A stretch of 64,000 nucleotides of DNA from DATFMP01 sp035266845. GTDB lineage: Bacteria > SAR324 > JACQKK01. Below the pieces are notes generated by a model. That model did no database searches, was not told where the DNA came from, and worked only from the letters and a program-made list of their open reading frames with translations. The stretch spans positions 1-64,000 of the forward strand of contig DATFMP010000076.1 of assembly GCA_035266845.1 (NCBI GenBank), written 5' to 3'. The stretch's first letter is position 1. Every line of letters starts with the position of its first letter. The position numbers and the translations under genes were made by a program. Below are positions 26,515 to 37,300 of this stretch, one piece after another.

Positions 26515-29283
26515 CTAGCGCTGGTCCAGCAGGCGGCGCAGGCGCTCGGCCAGCTCGGCGGGACGGTAGGGCTTGTGCAGCACGTCGCTCAGCACGCCGT
26601 TGGCGACGGCCTCCGGCAGCCCCTGCGGCCCGAAGCCCGTGCAGAGCAGGATCGGCACGTCCGGGTTGAGCCGGCGCAGACGTGTCGCCAGCGCCTCGCC
26701 GGTCAGCTCCGGCATGGTCTGGTCGGTGATCACCGCGTCAAAGGCGTGCGGGTCGGCCTCCAGCAGCGCCATTGCCGCCTCGCTGCTGGTGAGGGCGGTG
26801 ACGCGGTAGCCCAGCTCGGTCAGCAGGTCGTGGGTCAGCTCGACGATGGCTGGCTCGTCGTCCACCACCAGCACGCGCTCGCTGCCCCGGGCGCTGTCCT
26901 TCTGCGCGGCTATGGTGAGTGGCGAGGCCGCGGCTGTGACGGGGAAGTATAGCTCGAAGGTGGAGCCCACGCCGGGCGCGCTCTGGACGCGCAGGGCGCC
27001 ATCGTGGGCTCGCACGATGCCGAACACCGTGGAGAGGCCCAACCCGGTGCCCTGGCCCACCTCTTTGGTGGTGAAGAACGGCTCGAAGATGTGGCTCAGG
27101 ATCTCGGAGCTCATGCCCTCGCCTGTATCCGTCACGCTCACGCGCAGGTGGCGCCCGGTCAGCTCCTTGCCCAGGTAGCACTTGAATCCGGCCAGCTCCA
27201 CCACGTCCAGGGCGACGGTCAGGATGCCGCCGCCCGGCATGGCCTGGGCTCCGTTCACACACAAGTTCATCAGCACCTGGTGCATCTGGGGCGGGTCGCC
27301 CAGCATCCAGTCGTCCTCCCGAATGTCCGGGCGCAGCTCCACCGTGGCCGGCACGGTGGAGCGCAGGAAGCCCAGCACCTCCTGGATCACCGGCTCCAGC
27401 CGCATGGGCACGTACGGGCTCTCGGACTGGCGGCTGAACAACAGAATGCGTGCGATGAGATCGCGGGCGCGACGGGCGGCCTCGGCGATCACCTGCAGCC
27501 ACTCCGCGTCCTGCGAGCCCGGCGCCGCCTGTTTCCGCAGCATCTCGGTGTAGCCCATGATGGGCACGAGCACGTTGTTGAAGTCGTGCGCGATGCCCCC
27601 GGCCAGCGTGCCCAGTGCCTCCAGGCGCTGGGAGCGCAGCATGCGCTCGTCCAGTTCCATCTGCTGGGTCACGTCGCGCTGCATGGACAGGTAGCCGGTG
27701 ATGTGACCCTCTCCGTCGCGGATGGGCGAGTGGATGGAGTGCGTGTGGTAGACCGTCCCGTCCTTGCGGCGGTTGGTGTAGCGCCCCTTCCACACCTCCC
27801 CACGCTGCAGCGTGCCCCAAAGCTCCGCATAGTATGCGTGGGGTTGCGCTCCGCTCTTGAGCAGCCGCGGCGTCTGGCCGATGGCCTCCTGGCGGGTGTA
27901 GCCCGTGGTGCGTTCGAAGGCGGCATTGACGTAGCGGATGTGCCCCCGTAGATCGGTGATGAACACGGCATCCCCCGCCTGCTCCAGGGCCGCGGCCATC
28001 TGTGCCAGCTCCACCTGCACGTTCTTGCGGGCTGTCACGTCCTCGCAGATGCCGATCTGCCCCGCAATGCGGCCCTGTTCGTCGCGCAGGGGCGCCTTGA
28101 GGATGTGACGCCAGACGCGCCGACCGTCCGGTGCCGTCATGGGCACCTCGGGCACGTCCAGCGGTTGCCCGGTTTCCAGCACCTGCCGGTCCTGCCGCTC
28201 CATGGCGGCCTGCAGCTCGGGCGAAAGGCCCGGCAGCTCCGCCAGGGTCGTCCCCACTAGGCTGCCCGGCTCGGCGCCGCAGAATTCGGACATCCTGCGA
28301 TTGGCCACGATGTGGCGGCGCTCCAGGTCCGTCACCCACACGGCGACGGGGAGCTGATCCAGCACGGACTGCAGCAGGCGCTGCTGGTCGCGCACGGCCT
28401 GCTCGGCGCGGAAGCGCTCCGTGAGATCCTCGGATTCCCCCACGACGCCCACGATTGCGCCGGAATGGTTGCGCAGCGGGCGCTTGGTGACGCGCCAAAT
28501 GCGCTCGTTGCCGGCTGAATCGACCACAATGGTCTCGGGCAGAGCAACGCCCTCGCCCGTCTCCAGTACCTTGCGGTCCGTCTCATCAAACAATTCGCGC
28601 TGGCTATCGGAGAGAAATGGAAAGTCGCTTGCGTTGCGTCCGGCGAAATCCTCGGGCCTCTGCCCGAAGTCCCGAGCCATGGGCTCGTTGACGATCACGT
28701 AGTTGAGCTGAGCGTCCTTGACGAACAAGTGATGCGGGATCGTATCGAAGACGGCTTGCAGCACGCGCTGCTCGCTGGGCAGCGCCGCGCGGTGCGGGTC
28801 CTCGCGCGGCAACTCGGTGCAGGTGAGCAGCACGGCCGGCGCGCCACCCCAGTCGATTGCCCGCGCCTGCACGTGCACGCGGGGACCGATCGCCTCCGGC
28901 AGTTGCGCCACCGCCTCGCACTCGCCCCCGCGACCGGGCTCGGCTTGGCAGGCGTCCAGCAGCCCCGCTACGGCCGGCACCGACGCCGGCGCAAACAGGG
29001 CCTGCAACGCACGCTTGCCGCGCAGCTCGCTGGCGCCGGAGCGGCCGAACAGGCGCGCGGCCGCTCCGTTCGCATGGGCCACGCCCTCCTGCCACACGAT
29101 CACGCCGGCCACACTGGCCTCGCTCAGCGCCGCGAAAGCGTCAGCACGCTCGGCCGCCCTGCCCCCGGCACCACCGGCCACTGGCGTCCCCCCGGGGCGC
29201 CTGCTGCGCTTCGCATCACTTCCCATCGGTTCGATGCTCCACTCCCCGCATTGAAAATCCGAAACATTGGCAGAATGGTTCAT
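26515..29283 (-). CDS. Four-PAS hybrid sensor histidine kinase
   Basis: 922 residues with no membrane helix, so predicted cytoplasmic. Four PAS-type domains (about 50-160, 170-290, 300-420 and 425-545) precede a HisKA domain with H566 in LAGGIAHDFNN, an ATPase domain (N-box NLCVNGAQAM, G-boxes DTGEGMSS and GTGLGLS) and a C-terminal receiver (about 803-920; D854, K904). The kinase phosphorylates H566, and the attached receiver can pass or drain phosphate. PAS4 ends with a PAC motif (GYLSMQRDVTQ). A second possible start is 29226. A partner regulator is not adjacent; the double-receiver protein at 14.9 kb is a candidate only by proximity. Confidence 0.92.
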   Translation of the reverse strand: MNHSANVSDFQCGEWSIEPMGSDAKRSRRPGGTPVAGGAGGRAAERADAFAALSEASVAGVIVWQEGVAHANGAAARLFGRSGASELRGKRALQALFAPASVPAVAGLLDACQAEPGRGGECEAVAQLPEAIGPRVHVQARAIDWGGAPAVLLTCTELPREDPHRAALPSEQRVLQAVFDTIPHHLFVKDAQLNYVIVNEPMARDFGQRPEDFAGRNASDFPFLSDSQRELFDETDRKVLETGEGVALPETIVVDSAGNERIWRVTKRPLRNHSGAIVGVVGESEDLTERFRAEQAVRDQQRLLQSVLDQLPVAVWVTDLERRHIVANRRMSEFCGAEPGSLVGTTLAELPGLSPELQAAMERQDRQVLETGQPLDVPEVPMTAPDGRRVWRHILKAPLRDEQGRIAGQIGICEDVTARKNVQVELAQMAAALEQAGDAVFITDLRGHIRYVNAAFERTTGYTRQEAIGQTPRLLKSGAQPHAYYAELWGTLQRGEVWKGRYTNRRKDGTVYHTHSIHSPIRDGEGHITGYLSMQRDVTQQMELDERMLRSQRLEALGTLAGGIAHDFNNVLVPIMGYTEMLRKQAAPGSQDAEWLQVIAEAARRARDLIARILLFSRQSESPYVPMRLEPVIQEVLGFLRSTVPATVELRPDIREDDWMLGDPPQMHQVLMNLCVNGAQAMPGGGILTVALDVVELAGFKCYLGKELTGRHLRVSVTDTGEGMSSEILSHIFEPFFTTKEVGQGTGLGLSTVFGIVRAHDGALRVQSAPGVGSTFELYFPVTAAASPLTIAAQKDSARGSERVLVVDDEPAIVELTHDLLTELGYRVTALTSSEAAMALLEADPHAFDAVITDQTMPELTGEALATRLRRLNPDVPILLCTGFGPQGLPEAVANGVLSDVLHKPYRPAELAERLRRLLDQR

Positions 29284-29602
29284 ATTGCTACGTTAAACGG
29301 CCTCATCTGTGAAGTGATCCCCAATTGGACAGGTTATATAAACCCGTCGAAATCTAACGTAGGTTAGCCGAATATTTTTACCAAATAGAATGCTGTTAAA
29401 TGCCAAATCTAGTAGCAGTCTTTAGTGGAGGGAATGGCCCCGGCCCACTTCAAGGACGCGGGGCGCGTGCGCAAAACACTGGGCCCGGCCGGCATCCCGC
29501 CGTTTGCCATGGCGCTACGGTCGCCGCATGATGGTGGGGAGAGCTCACCTGCGGGCGCCGCTGACGCTGCCGGTGCATCCACCCAGCTACGCAAGGGAGA
29601 CC
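29284..29602. promoter_or_regulatory. AT-rich divergent intergenic region
   Basis: 319 bp between the hybrid kinase and glucokinase, which point away from each other. The kinase-proximal 130 bp is markedly AT-rich compared with the window. It contains CTAACGTAGGTTAG (29354-29367), a 5-bp inverted repeat with a 4-bp spacer, a possible operator, and TTGGACAGGTTATATAA near 29325 that looks promoter-like. No gene was seen here. Confidence 0.45.
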
Positions 29603-30595
29603 ATGGAGACCATACTCGCCGGCGACATCGGCGGGACGAATACCCGCCTGGCGCTCTACGATTCGCAGAACCTGCGCGAGCCACTGCTCATGCAGCGCTA
29701 TGGTTCCGGGGACTACGAGTCGCTGCAGACGATCATTCAGCGCTTTTTCGATGAGGCGGGGGATCTCGTCCACGAGCGCAGGCCCACGCGCGCCGGCTTT
29801 GGGGTGGCGGGGCCGGTGGATCGGAAGATCGTCAAGCTGACGAACCTGCCCTGGGTGATCGACGAGGCCCAACTGCGCGAGCGCATCGGCCTGGAGAAGG
29901 TGGCCGTCGTCAACGACTTCGCGGCCCAGTGCCTGGCCGTGACGCAACTCACGCCCGGTGACCTGCACCGCATTGGCGGTGGCGAGGCCGTGGCGGGTCA
30001 GCCCATCGCTGTGCTGGGGGCCGGCACCGGACTGGGCGAGGGCTTTCTGATCCACACCGGCCGCGACTACGTCGTGGTGCCCTCCGAGGGCGGCCATGCG
30101 GATTTCGCCCCGCGCAACGCCCTGGAAATGCGGTTGCTGGCGCACCTCACGGAGAAGTTCACCCGGGTCTCCTACGAGCGCGTGCTCAGCGGCCACGGGC
30201 TGGTGAGCATCTACGAGTTCTTTCGCGATTCCGAGGGCGTGCCCGAAGCACCGGCCGTGCGCGAGCAGATGCGGAGCGAAGACCCCGCCGCCATCATCTC
30301 CCGCAATGCCCTGGCGCGTTCCGACGGTCTCTGCGAGCGGGCATTGGACCTCTTCTGCACGATCTACGGCGCCGAGGCGGGCAATCTGGCGCTCAAGGTG
30401 CTCGCCCGCGGAGGGGTGTACCTGGCCGGCGGCATCGCGGGCAAGATCATCCCGCGCCTGGAGGAAGGCGGCTTCCGCCACGGCTTCGAGCACAAAGGCC
30501 GCTTCACCACCTTCCTGGAAGGCGTGCCCACCTTCATCATCATGCACCCGCAGCCCGGCCTGATGGGCGCCGCCATCGCCGCCGCCCGCATCTAG
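29603..30595 (+). CDS. glk: Glucokinase (bacterial Glk family)
   Basis: 330 residues. Marks are the N-terminal phosphate-binding GDIGGTNTRLAL, FGVAGPV, the VVNDFAAQ catalytic-aspartate strand, and GAGTGLGEGFLI. It phosphorylates glucose to glucose-6-phosphate with ATP in the cytoplasm. The sugar-site segment SEGGHADFAPRN is the classic Glk motif (E-x-G-H). Start 29603 follows AAGGGAG with ideal spacing; upstream in-frame codons are not conserved. It stands alone, ending at a strong hairpin. Glucose use through the Embden-Meyerhof or Entner-Doudoroff route is implied. Confidence 0.93.
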   Translation: METILAGDIGGTNTRLALYDSQNLREPLLMQRYGSGDYESLQTIIQRFFDEAGDLVHERRPTRAGFGVAGPVDRKIVKLTNLPWVIDEAQLRERIGLEKVAVVNDFAAQCLAVTQLTPGDLHRIGGGEAVAGQPIAVLGAGTGLGEGFLIHTGRDYVVVPSEGGHADFAPRNALEMRLLAHLTEKFTRVSYERVLSGHGLVSIYEFFRDSEGVPEAPAVREQMRSEDPAAIISRNALARSDGLCERALDLFCTIYGAEAGNLALKVLARGGVYLAGGIAGKIIPRLEEGGFRHGFEHKGRFTTFLEGVPTFIIMHPQPGLMGAAIAAARI

Positions 30596-30613
30596 CCTGG
30601 GTCCATTATGAAA

Positions 30614-30641
30614 GGTGCGGGGGATTCGCATCCCCCGCACC
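30614..30641. terminator. Perfect 12-bp hairpin between convergent genes
   Basis: GGTGCGGGGGAT and ATCCCCCGCACC pair exactly around a TCGC loop, between the stops of glk (30595) and the EamA gene (30718). It is the most likely bidirectional terminator for both, although T-runs are absent. Confidence 0.6.
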
Positions 30642-30717
30642 CCCTGAATACGGGCACGGATAGCGGCCGGGGCTGTTTACCCGCGCCGACTGGCTTGGCT
30701 GTGGCACCGATGTGGCT

Positions 30718-31608
30718 TCAGCGGGGGCCGGGGAGGGGCGCCAGGGCGAGGTACAGGCTGGCCAGCACCAGGGCGCCGCCAGCCAGCGTGGCGGCCTGAA
30801 GCGGCTCGCCCAGCAGCAGCACGGACAGCGCGGCGCCCCACACCGGCTGCACGAAGATCGTAAGCGCCGCCAGCCCGGCTTCCAACTGCTCCAGTGCCCG
30901 GAACCAAGCCCAGAACGCGAACACGGTGCAGCCCAGGGCCAGGAACGCCAGCGCTGCGACCACCCCGGCATTCAGCGGCGGCCAGCCGGCGCGCAGCCCG
31001 TCGCCCACGGCCACGGGCAGCCACAGGCCCATGGAGGTGACGATGGTGGCCGCCGTCACCAGCGCGGCCGAGTGGCGGCGCAGCAGGGACTTGCCCAGCA
31101 CGCTGTAGGCCGCTTCGCCGGTCAGTCCCAGCAGAAACACCAGATCGCCTACCACGTGCGGCGCGCCGGCGGCGGGCGGCTCCAGCCCGCGCGCAATCAG
31201 CAGCCACGCCCCCGCGGCACCCAGCAGGAAGGCGGCGGCGCGGCGTCCGGAAAGCGCCTCGCGCAGCACCAGCCAGCCCAGCGCGATGGTCAGCAGCGGC
31301 TCCACGGACATCAGCAGCGAGGCGTCCGTGGCCGTGGTGCGGCTAAGGCCCCAGAAGCTCAGGAACTTGGCCACCCCGAAGCCCAGTGCGCCTAGCCCGG
31401 CCAGTTGCGGCCAAGCCCGCAGCGGCAGCGCTCCGCGCCGCTGCTGGTGCACAAGCCAGGGCAGCACGACCAAGCCGGCTGCGATCATGCGCCACGCGCT
31501 CACCTGCAGCGGGGAAAGCTCGGTGAGCGCCAGCTTGGCCACCACCCAGGTGGAGCCCCACAGCAGGTTGGCGAGCACCAGCAGGGCCAGCGCCAGGGCG
31601 CGATTCAT
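30718..31608 (-). CDS. EamA-family (DMT superfamily) transporter
   Basis: 296 residues forming about ten membrane helices as two EamA repeats, typical of inner-membrane metabolite exporters (amino acids, purines or other small molecules). The N-terminus (LALALLVLANLLWGSTWVVAKLAL) and the internal repeat (LGLTGEAAYSVLGKSLLRR) show the two-fold pattern. Start 31608 is supported by family spacing; the frame to 31656 adds a hydrophilic tail with no match. The substrate is unknown. It faces a thioesterase gene across 223 bp. Confidence 0.88.
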   Translation of the reverse strand: MNRALALALLVLANLLWGSTWVVAKLALTELSPLQVSAWRMIAAGLVVLPWLVHQQRRGALPLRAWPQLAGLGALGFGVAKFLSFWGLSRTTATDASLLMSVEPLLTIALGWLVLREALSGRRAAAFLLGAAGAWLLIARGLEPPAAGAPHVVGDLVFLLGLTGEAAYSVLGKSLLRRHSAALVTAATIVTSMGLWLPVAVGDGLRAGWPPLNAGVVAALAFLALGCTVFAFWAWFRALEQLEAGLAALTIFVQPVWGAALSVLLLGEPLQAATLAGGALVLASLYLALAPLPGPR

Positions 31609-31656
31609 GGGGTCTCCACAGCGAGGGGCGATGCCATGCGGCGAGGGCTTTGGCAA

Positions 31657-31685
31657 TTGGCTATGAAATGGAGGGGAATTAGGAT
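31657..31685 (+). promoter_or_regulatory. Possible sigma-70-type promoter for the acyl-CoA thioesterase
   Basis: TTGGCT and TAGGAT spaced 17 bp apart, in the 223-bp gap between two divergent genes and 147 bp before the downstream start. A moderate match, read by eye. Confidence 0.35.
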
Positions 31686-31831
31686 AAACAGGGCCTTAGG
31701 TCAATCCCGGGGCAGCCCTTCGGCGGGCGGCCCACCATCGGAAGACCGTGACCGATCACCGCCCGGGAAGCAACGCCAGGGGGAAGCCATGTGCTGGGGG
31801 TGCCGGATGCATCGGGCCGAGGATGGTGAGC

Positions 31832-32920
31832 ATGGCAGAGACCACCTTGGGCACCATCGCTGAGACCGGGCGCGAAACCCGCTCCCTCGAGCAGCCCCGC
31901 ACCGTTGAAGCCTCGCAGGACTATCTCGCCGAGATCGTGGGTTCGGAGACCCTGGCCGGGCAGCGCGTGCAGGCCGGGCCAATCCTCAAGCTGATGTACG
32001 ACACGGCCGTCGCGGTCGCCTTCCGCCATTGCGGGATGCGCCCCGTGATGCTGAGGCTGGACCGCATCGACCTCACGCGCGTGATCTCCCACATGGATCT
32101 CGTGCGCATCGAGGGGCGCATGGTGGAGTTGGGCCGCTCCTCGATGGTGATCGAGCTGCGCTGCTATGCCAAGCGGCCCCGGGAGCGCCAGTTCAACCCC
32201 TGCCACGTCGGCTTCATCACCATGGTGGCGCTGGACGACAAGGGCCACCCCGCGCGCCGGATCCCCGACCTGTCCTACGATACGCCGCAGGGGCGCGTCT
32301 CCAAGGCCCTGGCCGCGCACCGCCGGGCGGAGATCGAGGAGCGCAAGGGGGCGCTGGCCTGGATCGACGAGGAGAACAACCTGCGCGTGGAGGACGTCGC
32401 GGAGCCCATCTCGGCGGAGCGCTACGACTACCTGCGCCCGGAGCACACCGAGGTGCGCGTGAAAGGGCAGGTGATCTCCTCCAGCCCCCAGCCGGACGGG
32501 CGCGTGCGTGCGGGCGATCTGCTGATGTGGCTGGACCGCGTGGCCACCTACACGGCCCGCCAGTTCTGCCGCAACGAGAATGTGATCACGTTGTCGCTCA
32601 ACGACGTGGTGTTCAGGCGGCCGCTGCACGCGACGGACCGGATCGAGCTGGTCTCGCGTGTCACCTATGTGCGCACGCACACGCTGGAGGTGGCCGTGGA
32701 CATCATCGTGCACACGCTTGAAGGCGAGCAGGTGCAGATGGACCGCGTGGAGTTCTTCCTGATCAACTTTGCCCCCAGCGGGGAAAAGCAGCGCATCACC
32801 ACGGGCCTCGTGCTGAGCAACGATGACCAGGAGAGCCTCCGCATGTACCTCAAGGCGCGCACGCGCTTCAACTTCTGGAAGGCGCACCCGGAGAGCCACC
32901 TCACCCAGCTTCCGGAATAG
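31832..32920 (+). CDS. Double-hotdog acyl-CoA thioesterase family protein
   Basis: 362 residues with two hotdog domains, as in the brown-fat-inducible/YkhA-type acyl-CoA thioesterases. Domain 1 has GPILKLMYDTAVAVAF and LDRIDLTRVISHMDLV; domain 2 has LLMWLDRVATYTARQF and VTLSLNDVVFRRPLHATDRIELV-like text. Hydrolysis of acyl-CoA to free acid and CoA in the cytoplasm is expected; chain preference cannot be read. Start 31832 is favoured by a GAGG site 9 bp upstream; 31823 is possible. The next gene, pantothenate kinase, is in CoA synthesis. Confidence 0.78.
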   Translation: MAETTLGTIAETGRETRSLEQPRTVEASQDYLAEIVGSETLAGQRVQAGPILKLMYDTAVAVAFRHCGMRPVMLRLDRIDLTRVISHMDLVRIEGRMVELGRSSMVIELRCYAKRPRERQFNPCHVGFITMVALDDKGHPARRIPDLSYDTPQGRVSKALAAHRRAEIEERKGALAWIDEENNLRVEDVAEPISAERYDYLRPEHTEVRVKGQVISSSPQPDGRVRAGDLLMWLDRVATYTARQFCRNENVITLSLNDVVFRRPLHATDRIELVSRVTYVRTHTLEVAVDIIVHTLEGEQVQMDRVEFFLINFAPSGEKQRITTGLVLSNDDQESLRMYLKARTRFNFWKAHPESHLTQLPE

Positions 32921-33107
32921 CCGCCGGTTTCCGTTTGCCGATGGGTTTCCCCTCCTGCCAGCCTGATCGCCCCTTGCCGGCGGTTGACTTTCGCCGCCCG
33001 CGCCACGTATGGCTGCGGGGAACGTGGCGCGCCGTCCTTCTGCCGGCCCGGCGGCCGGCGGCCGCGGCGGGCCGGATGCTCCGGAGTGCCCGCACGGGCA
33101 GCAGCCC

Positions 33108-34061
33108 ATGGAAATGACGCCATCCACCCCATCGCCCTACATCTCGTTCACGCACGAGGAATGGGGCCAGCGCCGGGCGGGCACGCCGCTCACGTTGACC
33201 GAGGGCGACTTGCGCCAGTTGCGGGGCCTGAACGAGCAGGTCTCCATGGACGAAGTGGTGCAGATCTACCTGCCGCTCTCGCGCCTGCTGAACCTGTACG
33301 TGGCCGCCACGCAGGATCTCTACCGGGCCACGGCGACCTTTCTGGGCAATCCCGCGGCCAAGGTGCCCTATGTGATCGGCATGGCGGGCAGCGTGGCCGT
33401 GGGCAAGAGCACCACGGCGCGCATCCTGCGCGCGCTGCTGGCGCGCTGGCCCAATCATCCCGTGGTGGATCTGGTCACGACGGACGGCTTCCTCTTCCCC
33501 AATGCGGTGCTGGAGGAGCGCAGCCTGATGCACCGCAAGGGCTTTCCCGAGAGCTACGACCTGCGGCGCCTGATCCGCTTCGTCTCGGACGTGAAGGCGG
33601 GCGTGCCGCGGGTGCTGGCGCCCGTGTACTCGCACCTCACCTACGACATCGTGCCGGGCGAGCACCAGGTCGTGGATCAGCCGGACATCGTGATCATCGA
33701 GGGCCTCAACGTGCTGCAGACGCCCGACACCTTGCCGGGGTCGGGTCAGCCGCGGGTGTTCGTGTCCGACTTCTTCGACTTCACGGTGTACGTGGACGCG
33801 GACGAGGAATACATCCGGCAGTGGTACGTTGACCGGTTCCTGGCGCTGCGTTTCACCGCCTTCCAAGATCCCGCCTCCTACTTCCATCGTTATGCCTCCC
33901 TCAACGATGCGGAGGCGATCGAGCGCTCGTCCACGATCTGGCGCGAGATCAACGAGCCCAACCTGATCGAGAACATCCTGCCCACCCGCGAGCGCGCACA
34001 CCTGATCCTGGAGAAGGGCCCGGATCACTCCGTGCAGGCCGTCAAGCTGCGCAAGATCTGA
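33108..34061 (+). CDS. coaA: Type I pantothenate kinase CoaA
   Basis: 317 residues, the normal CoaA size (E. coli 316). It phosphorylates pantothenate with ATP, the first committed step of CoA synthesis. Marks are YISFTHEEW at the N-terminus, the P-loop GMAGSVAVGKST (92-102), LVTTDGFLFPN, MHRKGFPESYD, and PDIVIIEGLNVLQ. Start 33108 matches the family; the longer frame to 33009 is unrelated. It follows an acyl-CoA thioesterase gene 187 bp upstream on the same strand, so both relate to CoA, but shared transcription is not shown. Confidence 0.95.
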   Translation: MEMTPSTPSPYISFTHEEWGQRRAGTPLTLTEGDLRQLRGLNEQVSMDEVVQIYLPLSRLLNLYVAATQDLYRATATFLGNPAAKVPYVIGMAGSVAVGKSTTARILRALLARWPNHPVVDLVTTDGFLFPNAVLEERSLMHRKGFPESYDLRRLIRFVSDVKAGVPRVLAPVYSHLTYDIVPGEHQVVDQPDIVIIEGLNVLQTPDTLPGSGQPRVFVSDFFDFTVYVDADEEYIRQWYVDRFLALRFTAFQDPASYFHRYASLNDAEAIERSSTIWREINEPNLIENILPTRERAHLILEKGPDHSVQAVKLRKI

Positions 34062-34390
34062 CCGGCCGGCTGCCCGGCCTGCGCCCAAGCGCGATCGCTT
34101 CCGGCATCCGGCGATGAACCGGTGGCCTGGGTGTCCTCGCCCGCGCACGCCGCGGCGGGCCGGGAGGCCGGACGGCCAAATCGGCTCCGGTTGCGCCGGT
34201 GGGTCCTTCGGGCGTTGCTGCCGTTTCAACAGGCAATGAGGCAGACTCCGCACGCCGCCCCCGGGGCACAGCCCGGCGGCTTTCTTAATGGCGTGCGCTG
34301 CTCTACAATGACGCACCGTTGCCCACCCCACCGGGCCGCTGCCGGCGGCCGGGCGGTGCGGCGCACAGGCAGACTCGCACTCCAAGACCC
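34062..34390. other. Intergenic region between coaA and adenylate cyclase
   Basis: 329 bp. Only short GC palindromes, such as GCCGGCTGCCCGGC near 34066, and no clear terminator or gene were seen. The lower-GC stretch around 34280-34320 (TTTCTTAATG, CTCTACAATG) is the most promoter-like part and lies about 75-110 bp before the cyclase start. Confidence 0.4.
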
Positions 34391-37300
34391 ATGGCTCTGT
34401 TCGGCTCCCGCAGGAACAAGGCGTCCCCGCCACCGCCGCCCCCCGAGGCCGCGGCTGCCGCGCGTCCGGAGCCGGACGCCGCCGCGGTGACGGAGGAAGG
34501 GGCAGGCCGCACGGGGCTGGCCCGGCTGCTGAGCACGGCCGTGGGACTCTCGTCGCAGCAGGAGGCCACCCTGCGCGGCGCGCTGAACGAGGGACTGGAG
34601 TTCTACGACCGCTACAACAACTCGCGGCTGGAGCTGGCCTTCGCGTCGTTCGACCGGCCGATGCGGCTGGCCCTCTACGAGCTGCTGTTCCTGCTCCATG
34701 TGAATGACCCCCGGCTGGCCAACTGGACCTACACCAAGCAGGAGTGGACGACCGTCAAGGGCATCCGCCGGCAGGTTCCCGTGGAGGCCGTGGCCGACCT
34801 GTACCTGGAGGGCGCACCGGCGGGCGTGCTGGGCATCGGCATGCTGCCCCAGCTCTACCGAGCCGAGTACGAGTCGTACGTGCAGGGCGTGTTCGACATG
34901 AAGCCCTATGGCGACACGCAGCCGGAGGTGCACCCGTTCGTCACCATCCAGTCCGTGGGCTCTATCGGCACCGTCGGGCACAAGTCTCACGATTCCGACC
35001 TGGACATGCAGGTCATCTACGACCTGGTGCCCTTCTGCCTGAACACGGGCGACTGGAACGACGAGGTCTTCAAGCAGGCGCTCAACCGCGAGCACAAGTG
35101 GTGGATCGGCCAGATCCGGCGCCAGCAGCACATTCCGCTGGAGGCCCTGCGCGATGGAGCGCTCAAGCAGAAGCTGAGCACCAAGGCCGCGGAGAAGGTG
35201 GCGCATACCTACCCGGGGCTCTACCGCTACCTGGTGCGCGGCGATCGGGAGTTCGCCGTCAAGGTGCTGCACCCCCAGGGCGACAAGACCCTGCGCCTGC
35301 AGATGCTGCACGAGCTGCTCAACCTGATGAAGCGCGCCGAGAAGCTGCGCTGGCACGAGGAGCTGCGGCAGGCGGAGGCGCTGCTCAAGCAGCGGGTGCA
35401 GCGCGTCCAGGAGTACATCAACGCCAAGTTCCCCGAGGCGGAGATCTACCTGTTCGTCTACACGACGGAGTGGTTCCGGCGGGGCGTATACAGCTCCACC
35501 CTGGAGTTCAAGGAGTCGTCCGGCTCGGCCTACGAGATGATCCTGAACTACGACACGCTGATGCCGGGCATCCAGTTCTCCCCCGTTGTGCCCACGCACT
35601 TCGTGCTGCCCAACGCCGTCAACAAAGACTCGGTGCTCTATCCGCGCATGATGGACTACGTGCGCTTCCAGGCCATCACCGTGTTCGACGAGGCGCGGCA
35701 CCGCTTCGTGGATCTGGGCAACACGCCGGACCTCTCCGTGGACTACGTCGCCAAGCACGGTGGCGCCATCTATTGGGAGGCGTTCAAGGCCTCCTCGGGC
35801 AACCTGCCCAAGTCCACGCTGAACCTGTTCCGCTTCGAGATGCTGCTGGATGCGCACCTGACCAAGTCCATCATCCAGATTCTCAAGGAGCCGCAGCTTC
35901 TCGATGCCCTGATCACGCCCAAGCCCAGCGAGGAGGGCTTGGCTATGGGCACGGTGGACCCCGGTCGCCAGCCGCCGCCGGAATTCCGCGATGCGCGCTC
36001 CATCCTGCGCGGCGTGCGGCCCAGCCGGCCGCAGGTGTCCCAGGCCGCCGCGGCGGCCCAGCGCGCGGGCACGGTGACCGGTCAGTTGGAGGACATGGCC
36101 AACCTGAAGACCGGACTGCCGCCTTGGGCGCTGGTGGAGATTGAGGAGGAATTTCCGCTGTTGCTCTTCGACCCGTGGTGGTTGCGCTTCAAGGCGCTCA
36201 AGGTGGGCTTTCACGAGGACGGGGGCGTGAGCGCCATCAACCGCGAGGAGCGCGATCGCATCTCCAAGGTGATCGACTTGGCGTTCTGCCTCCACGTGCG
36301 CATCTCCGACGTGATGGACGGCAAGGCGGATAAGCGCAGCAAGACGGAGCCGCCCAGCCACCGCGACCAGGTGCTGCACGCCTTCCTGGAGCGTGCCTTC
36401 CCCACCGGCTCGCCACGCCGCATCAACCTGGAGAACCTGTTCGTGGGGGGCGTGCGGGGCCTGCTGCACTTCGAGAAGGAGCTACGCGAGCTCTTCCAGC
36501 GCTCCATGATGCGCGTGGAGGAGAAGATGGCGCGCCTGGGTGTGCGCGACCACGCGGGGGCCTCGGAGGAGGTGGAGTTGTGGCTCAACTACTACGTGGA
36601 GAACTTCCAGCCGCCGCTGAATGCCGTGCCGCGCGTGATCATGAAGCACCTCAAGGTGGCCCGCAACGGCATCGAGGTGGCCTTCCGGCCCGATGAAGGT
36701 TGGGCCTTCCTCTCCATGCAGCGCCAGTCGCTGCTGGAAAAGAGCGCGCTCAGCGCCGGCCGCAACGTGAGCTACCTGCCCGAGCGCGTGCTGCTGCTGG
36801 AGAACTCCGGCTTTGCCAGCGGCCTCGCGCACTGCGTGCTGAACGGCTACTACGGCGTGCTGGACAAGGGCACGCCCGAAGAGCGCATGACGCGCATCGA
36901 ACTGGACGATAAGAAGCTGGACCAGGGCAACAACATCCACAACGAGCTGGCCTTCGTGAAGGAGGACCAGCTCAATCGGCTCATGAAGCGCATCGCGGAT
37001 GCCTTCCCGTATCAGCCCTACAACTACATGGACATCCTCAAGACCCAGCGCGACGTGACGGGGGTGTTCGTGATGCTCAACCTGTGGCGCTTCGGGCAGG
37101 TTTCCGTGGTCTATCGCGACAACCTGAGCCAGTGGTACTGCGACGAGTTCGAGGTGCCCGCCCTGTTCGAGCACGCGCTGGAGGTGAACCGGGACATGCA
37201 CCGCCTGCTGCGCGCCAGGCCCCTGCTGGATGCCCTGCGCGACCTCTTTGCGCGCCGCCGCATCGACCCGGCGCGCACGAGCATTGCCGCCTGGGCCAAT

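Noticed and set aside
34226..36469. 747-codon open frame antisense to the adenylate cyclase
   Set aside because: Low-complexity His/Leu/Gln/Arg composition typical of antisense frames at high GC. The sense strand has clear cyclase motifs.
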